NCBI GenBank assembly: GCA_028292505.1
Contig: JAQGMF010000003.1
Span: 124,001 to 188,000 of the forward strand
DNA from: Rhodocyclales bacterium
Lineage (GTDB): Bacteria; Pseudomonadota; Gammaproteobacteria; Burkholderiales; Rhodocyclaceae
Direction: 5' to 3'
Length of the DNA: 64,000 bases
The position numbers and the translations under genes were made by a program. A model generated the notes under the pieces. It had not been told where the DNA came from. It saw only the letters and a list, made by a program, of their open reading frames with translations, and made no database searches. Numbering within the stretch: position 1 is the first letter of the stretch; the number at the start of each line of letters is the position of its first letter. Below are positions 59,726-64,000 of this stretch, piece by piece.

Positions 59726-61131
59726 AATTCAGCAAATCGACCATCCGTCCTTATTCCCTACGCAATAAGCTGACGGGCTACTTGTCGATTCCACTTCTGG
59801 TCCTGCTTGGCATCAGCATCGTGACTGACTATCGCGAGGGCATGAATGTAGCAAATACTGCTTACGACTACGCACTGTTCAGCACCGCACTCGTGCTGGC
59901 TTCAAGACTGGATCTCGATGACAAAGGCGTGGACATCGATCTGCCCTCAGAGGTAGACACAGTCCTGCGCACAGACGCCGAAGACAAGGTTTTCTATGCC
60001 GTTGTACTCCAAAATGGAAACTTGGTCGCGGGCGATGCGCAACTGGCGGCTCTGGATATTCCGTCCGCCGCTGAAGGAGTCAGCTATCACGATGCAATGC
60101 TGGACAGAGCATCGATAAGAGTCGCCACCTACCGATTTACACCAAAAAATAACCTGCTCTTTCCGACACGAATTCTTGTCGCAGAAACGACAAAAAAGCG
60201 GGAGCACGCGGCAACACGCGTGATGGTCACCACGCTGTGGACTGACATACTATTAATTGCAACATCCCTGAGCGTGGTCTTCTTTGGCGTGCGCCATGTC
60301 CTGGCGCCGCTCGACGTGTTGAGCAAGCAGATTGCACGTCGCCAATCCGACGATCTAAGCCCGATCAGCGAAACGGGCACATCGAACGAGATTCGGCCGC
60401 TGCTCTGGGCCATCAATCGCTTCATGAAAAACCTGCAGCAATCTGCAGCAGCGCAGCAAGCATTCATTTCAAGTGCTGCGCACCAATTGCGGACCCCTCT
60501 GACTGGCCTGCAAACGCAACTGGAGCTAGCCGCCGAAAGCCCGCCAGATGAAGTATTCCAGCGCTTGGCAGCAATCCGGATTTCTGCCCTCAGAATGGGT
60601 CATCTCACGAAGCAGATGCTGGCCTTGGCGCGCGCGTCCGTAGTTGGCACGTCCATGGAAATGGAGTCAGTCGAGCTTTCGGAATTGCTGGAACGCGCGG
60701 CTTCTGATTTCATCGACATGGCCATACAACGCAATATTGATTTGGGATTTTCATCCGACCCCGTCATCGTGTCCGGTTCGCGCTGGATGCTCCGAGAACT
60801 GCTTTCCAATCTGATCGACAATGCCCTGCGCTACACGGCCGACGGCGATCATGTGACCGTGCGTTGTGGCACGGGCGTGGACCGTGCCCCATTCCTGGAG
60901 GTAGAGGATGATGGTCCGGGTATTCCAGAAGGCGCGCGGGACAAAGTGTTCGAGCGATTTTTCAGGATCGACGAGCAGTCCACCGTCGGTTCCGGACTCG
61001 GGCTTTCCATTGTCAAGGAAGTGGCAATGCTACACAAAGCAATAGTCACGTTGCATACTCCGTCCAGTGGGCACGGCGTATTGGTGCGCGTGAATTTTCC
61101 TGCCCTTGCGTTGTCCAGCTCGAAGAGTTGA
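59722..61131 (+). CDS. Sensor histidine kinase (QseC/TctE-like)
   Basis: 469 residues, starting with TTG 59722 overlapping the regulator's stop. Two membrane segments (about 16-38 and 172-194) enclose a periplasmic sensor domain of about 130 residues. H-box SSAAHQLRTPLTG with His near 254, N-box ELLSNLIDNALRYT, and G-box EVEDDGPGIPEGARD and GSGLGLSIVKE follow. Partner of the preceding response regulator. The signal sensed is unknown; alginate oligosaccharides are a guess from context. Confidence 0.93.
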   Translation: MKFSKSTIRPYSLRNKLTGYLSIPLLVLLGISIVTDYREGMNVANTAYDYALFSTALVLASRLDLDDKGVDIDLPSEVDTVLRTDAEDKVFYAVVLQNGNLVAGDAQLAALDIPSAAEGVSYHDAMLDRASIRVATYRFTPKNNLLFPTRILVAETTKKREHAATRVMVTTLWTDILLIATSLSVVFFGVRHVLAPLDVLSKQIARRQSDDLSPISETGTSNEIRPLLWAINRFMKNLQQSAAAQQAFISSAAHQLRTPLTGLQTQLELAAESPPDEVFQRLAAIRISALRMGHLTKQMLALARASVVGTSMEMESVELSELLERAASDFIDMAIQRNIDLGFSSDPVIVSGSRWMLRELLSNLIDNALRYTADGDHVTVRCGTGVDRAPFLEVEDDGPGIPEGARDKVFERFFRIDEQSTVGSGLGLSIVKEVAMLHKAIVTLHTPSSGHGVLVRVNFPALALSSSKS

Positions 61132-61489
61132 TTGAGGGCTCCGCGTAGGATAGATGCTTCTTGGCTTCGGCACATCCAGTCAGCTGAAACCGGCAATCGC
61201 CAGTTTTTTTATCGCGCACAGCATATCGGTGGTGAATTCAGCGACAGCGTTTCGTCGGGGATTTGCGAGGCCTTGCACCCACAACAAATTGAAGTCGAAA
61301 GCGAGGGTAACCGCCTCTCTGTAGATTGCACGGCCAGGAAAATATGCTAAATACGTAACTCAGGCAGCGACCTGTGCAATATAGCCTGGCAGCAGTAGAT
61401 AGCGCGCAAAAAAACCCCGGATGTCATTGCTGACGTCCGGGTTCGTTTGAATCAGCATCAACCGGCGCGAACTGCGCCAGATTGCGCGC
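61132..61489. other. Intergenic stretch between kinase and PL7 gene
   Basis: 358 bases between convergent genes. Apart from the terminator at 61408-61442, nothing recognised; a 72-codon plus-strand frame (61132-61350) directly follows the kinase stop but has no start signal and unlikely composition. Confidence 0.4.
61408..61442 (-). terminator. Terminator of the second PL7 gene
   Basis: Stem 61416-61425 with 61432-61441 (one G-T pair), and a run of seven A on the plus strand (T on the minus) directly outside, as expected for the gene ending at 61490. Confidence 0.85.
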
Positions 61490-62881
61490 TTACTGGTGAG
61501 TTACGGTCAGCGTGTAAAACTTGTCTTTCGTGCCGACAGTGTCGGTGAGGACGGTGGTCTGATTGTAATCACCTGCCTTGAAATACTGACCGTAGTCCTT
61601 GAAGCCGCTTGGCACGCTCTTCGAGAACTTCGTCGAGCCATTGATGCTGACCTTCAGCGTTCCGCTGCTTATGATGATCTGATAGCTGAACTGCGTGCCG
61701 ACAGGTACGTTGCCAATCGAAGTCTCGGTCTGACTGGCAGTAGGCGAGCCGTTAACGCCAATTGTCAGACCGCCGTTAGTTTCGTAGTAAAGCTCCATCA
61801 GAGGCTTCGTGGAACTCGCATGACTTCCGCGAAGGACCGAACCGATATGGATCTGGCCTACGACCAGCCGGTGACGCGCGTCGGTGACTTTCAGCGAGGC
61901 GGACAGCGTATGGACTTTGCTATCGAACGGATCCCAGTTGGCGGGTGTCGTGCCATCCGATTGCATTTCACGCAATTCCGAACGCGGATGCGCAGAATTT
62001 GGCGTATGTACGCCATTGTCCGGTGCAAAGAATGCAACGGAGTTATCCGTGCTGTCATAGTTGAAATAGGTATTCTGGAATCCATTCACGAGCTGCGAAG
62101 CGCTGATCGTGTCCGGGCTTCCCGGGCTGCCCGTGGGCAGTTGCAGCGTCCAGGTCCCCAGTGAAAGTACGTCGGCCGGCGTCTTGGCGCTCGAAGAACT
62201 CGAGCTGGACGATGTGCTGGAACTTGAGCTGGACACGCTCGAGGAACTTGAACTGGATACGCTCGACGAGCTTGAGCTGGACACGCTTGACGAGGAGCTG
62301 GAGCTCGAAGAACCGTTGCTGATGGTCAGTAATGAATAGGTCAGCGAGCCACCGGGTGAGGAATTCACATCAGCATTGAAGTTGTTGATGCTGGTGATGC
62401 TCGCCTGCTCGGTACGGTACGCGTAGTTGCTGGCGATGGTCTGCTCCACACCGCCAGGTGCCGTCACGTAGGCCGAGTAAGTCTTGGCCGTAACGTTCAC
62501 CACCATGCGGAAGTGGTAGCTGACACCGGCCGAGAATGGCACGCTTGTCACTGCAGCATAAGCGCCGCCATTACGCGCGTCGATCTTGCCGGTGGTGCTG
62601 AAGCGCACGGTGGCAGCCAGCCCCGTGTAAGCACTTTGCGCACCCTTGCTGAAGGACAGAGTGTCGTTGGCCGGCGAGATCGACGGGGTGGCGTCGAAGG
62701 TCGCGGTGAAAGTGCCGGTCTGGGTCACAACGCTGGTATTGACAAAGCCGTTGCTGCTGGTAATCGTCGCGGCACCGGCGGTCAAAGAGAGCCCCGCAAT
62801 AGCGGCCCCGACAACGAATGCCCGAATGCCGCGCACGACGATGCGTGGCGGGCTAATGTTTGAAAAAATAGGGGTTTTCAT
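61490..62881 (-). CDS. Modular PL7 alginate lyase with N-terminal CBM-like module and polyserine linker
   Basis: 463 residues from ATG 62881, 9 bases after AAAGGAG; ATG 62887 lies too close to it. Basic N-terminal signal (VVRGIRAFVVGAAIAGLS to AGA), then a module of about 150 residues with YTGLAATVRFSTTGKIDA and YHFRMVVNVT, then a polyserine linker of about 40 residues broken by Val and Thr, then the PL7 core: HPRSELREM, VGQIHIG, YFKAGDYNQ. Secreted alginate lyase. The module is nearly the same as that in the protein at 63077-64000, where it is at the C-terminal side. Confidence 0.93.
   Translation of the reverse strand: MKTPIFSNISPPRIVVRGIRAFVVGAAIAGLSLTAGAATITSSNGFVNTSVVTQTGTFTATFDATPSISPANDTLSFSKGAQSAYTGLAATVRFSTTGKIDARNGGAYAAVTSVPFSAGVSYHFRMVVNVTAKTYSAYVTAPGGVEQTIASNYAYRTEQASITSINNFNADVNSSPGGSLTYSLLTISNGSSSSSSSSSVSSSSSSSVSSSSSSSVSSSSSSTSSSSSSSSAKTPADVLSLGTWTLQLPTGSPGSPDTISASQLVNGFQNTYFNYDSTDNSVAFFAPDNGVHTPNSAHPRSELREMQSDGTTPANWDPFDSKVHTLSASLKVTDARHRLVVGQIHIGSVLRGSHASSTKPLMELYYETNGGLTIGVNGSPTASQTETSIGNVPVGTQFSYQIIISSGTLKVSINGSTKFSKSVPSGFKDYGQYFKAGDYNQTTVLTDTVGTKDKFYTLTVTHQ
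62189..62314 (-). repeat. Polyserine linker coding repeat (PL7 protein)
   Basis: Imperfect tandem units of 20-24 bases (on the plus strand CTCGA[GC]GA[GA]CTTGA type) encode blocks of six to nine Ser separated by Val or Thr. Codons vary (AGC, TCG, TCC, AGT), so it is not a simple microsatellite. Confidence 0.85.
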
Positions 62882-63076
62882 ACACATGATCTCCTTTGGT
62901 CTTGCCTTGTCTCTCACGCTGACGAAGCGTCGCGTGCTCTAATTTGCCAAGAGCGACAATTCGAACTCGATTGAGTGGAAGCTGTAAAACCGAGCTCCAT
63001 TGCGGTACGCAAAACCTCTCGCATGCCGCAATGGTTGCTTCGAACTTTCTAATATTCGGCCAAAAACGTAGCCGTC

Positions 63077-64000
63077 TTACGGCGTGCTGAAGCAGGCTTT
63101 AAGCGTCCCCGCGTTGGAGGAGTTAGCTTCCACGGCCCACCAGTCGATGCTCGACACGCTTTTCTGCTCGGAGCGGAAAGCATTGTTCAGGCCGACATTC
63201 TGTTCAACACCGCTCGGGCCGGTCACATACACGGAGTAAGTGTGATTCGTCGTGTTCACGACTTCGCGGAAGTGATAGGTCACGTTGGCTGCGAACGGAA
63301 TGGAGGTGGTTGCAGCGTACCCGGTGCCGTTATACGCATCGATCTTGCTGGACGTATTGAAGCGAACCAAAGTGGCATATCCGGTATAGGCGTTTTGCAC
63401 ACCCAGGGAGAGCCCTACCACCGCGTTGAGCGGCGAGGCCGATGGCGTGGCATCGAACTGCACGGTGAACACACCGCTTAATGCTGGTGAGATAACCGTC
63501 TTGTTCCAGGTGTTGTTCGCAGTTGCGGTGACACAGGTGCTGCCGGCCGAAGAGCTGGAGCTGCTACTCGATGAACTGGAACTGCTGGATGAGCTTGAAG
63601 AGACCGAGCTGCTTGATGAAGAACTGCTGCTCGAACTGGAACTACTCAAAGAACTCGACGAGCTTGAACTCGACGCGCCAGGGTTACCGCCATGAGTGAG
63701 TGTCTCGAAGATGATGCCGTGGTTCTCGGCAGGTTGGTTCTCTTGCCAGGTAATGCCGCGAACATCATTGACCAAGTGCGCCAAGGTGTTCGGCAACGGA
63801 ACACCCATGCGATTGTGGTAGGCGTTGTAGGCAATTTCAAACGTCGGATTCATCGTCAGAATGATGACGTTTGCAGCGTTTACCGCTGAAGTCGTGCAGA
63901 GACCTGGATAGCTTGCAGGCACCTTCGTCGCCGGCGGCAACGGGATGACGGTCTTGATACCTTCCAGCAAGCCAGCGTTGTATTCCAGCATCGGAACCAT
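63077..64000 (-). CDS. Modular protein with probable alginate-lyase (PF05426-like) end, polyserine linker and CBM-like module; 5' end outside window
   Basis: 307 residues present; the ATG at 64000 falls on the window edge and is probably internal. Residues 1-108 include NPTFEIAYNAYHNRMGVPLP and ETLTHGG, which resemble the late part of PF05426-type alginate lyases (PL5/PL17-like). A polyserine linker of about 45 residues follows, then a C-terminal module of about 155 residues matching the N-terminal module of the preceding PL7 protein. Same strand as that gene, 195 bases upstream of its start. Lyase call is moderate because most of the catalytic domain is missing here. Confidence 0.6.
   Translation of the reverse strand: MVPMLEYNAGLLEGIKTVIPLPPATKVPASYPGLCTTSAVNAANVIILTMNPTFEIAYNAYHNRMGVPLPNTLAHLVNDVRGITWQENQPAENHGIIFETLTHGGNPGASSSSSSSSLSSSSSSSSSSSSSSVSSSSSSSSSSSSSSSSSSAGSTCVTATANNTWNKTVISPALSGVFTVQFDATPSASPLNAVVGLSLGVQNAYTGYATLVRFNTSSKIDAYNGTGYAATTSIPFAANVTYHFREVVNTTNHTYSVYVTGPSGVEQNVGLNNAFRSEQKSVSSIDWWAVEANSSNAGTLKACFSTP
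63549..63681 (-). repeat. Polyserine linker coding repeat (second modular protein)
   Basis: Ser-rich run interrupted by single Leu and Val, again using mixed Ser codons. Similar in kind to the one at 62189-62314. Confidence 0.85.

Noticed and set aside
62109-62339. Plus-strand frame rich in Glu, Leu and Asp (EELELDTL-type repeats)
   Set aside because: It is the antisense of the polyserine linker of the PL7 gene; no start signal or other support. The same holds for 63426-63695.
62189-63681. CRISPR-like or microsatellite array
   Set aside because: The repeats are imperfect, lie inside open reading frames and encode Ser-rich linkers with mixed codons; there are no spacers.

Overview
The window looks like the chromosome of a betaproteobacterium, most likely in Burkholderiales (Oxalobacteraceae-like). 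The grounds are a conserved housekeeping run (tlpA-type gene, aroQ, accB, accC, prmA, DUF3426 gene, tpx, pfkB-type kinase), plus mpl, ubiD, ubiH, pepP, miaB and phoH neighbourhoods and a PEP-CTERM protein. This placement is by family and gene order only; no search was run. The polysaccharide locus (about 1-16 kb) reads visibly more AT-rich than the housekeeping part (28-56 kb).

Region 1 (1-28 kb) is a surface-polysaccharide locus of the ABC-transporter type: Wzm permease, Wzt ATPase with a C-terminal glycan-binding domain, sulfotransferase, several methyltransferases, GT2 and GT-B-like glycosyltransferases, sugar-nucleotide enzymes (RmlD-like reductase, heptose-type kinase/nucleotidyltransferase fusion, guanylyltransferase-like protein, WbpM-type 4,6-dehydratase) and ApaH at its end. 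A four-gene minus-strand block (16.5-20.0 kb: a TIGR04372-like transferase, a methyltransferase and an LhgO-like oxidoreductase, plus its divergent promoter region) lies inside it. The most unusual part is 9.9-14.2 kb: an MBOAT (AlgI-like) protein followed by two exported proteins that each carry one half of an AlgJ/AlgX-type SGNH active site, each fused to beta-sandwich-like modules. The same two module types recur at 0.7-5.8 kb on a glycosyltransferase-like protein and on a small lipoprotein.

Region 2 (28-38 kb, minus strand) holds an olsB/olsA-like pair for ornithine lipid, a glycine-zipper lipoprotein, a PfkB kinase, tpx, a DUF3426 protein, prmA, accC, accB, aroQ and a TlpA-like thioredoxin. 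Region 3 (38-44 kb) holds mpl, a copper-handling trio (DUF2946, YcnI-like, PCuAC-like), a PEP-CTERM protein, ubiD and a papain-like peptidase. Region 4 (44-56.5 kb, minus strand) is a tightly packed run: miaB, a large zinc metalloprotease lipoprotein, phoH, a murU-like gene, pepP, ubiH, a CPBP protease, a LysR regulator and dacB. A tRNA-Met(CAT) follows at 56.7 kb.

Region 5 (57-64 kb) is an alginate-degradation locus: two PL7 alginate lyases, a 5'-truncated protein with a probable PF05426-type lyase end, and an OmpR/histidine-kinase pair between them. Two of the proteins have polyserine linkers and share a putative carbohydrate-binding module in opposite positions. A decayed PEP-CTERM gene that has lost its stop codon lies between the first lyase and the regulators. 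No rRNA, insertion sequence, prophage or CRISPR array was seen.
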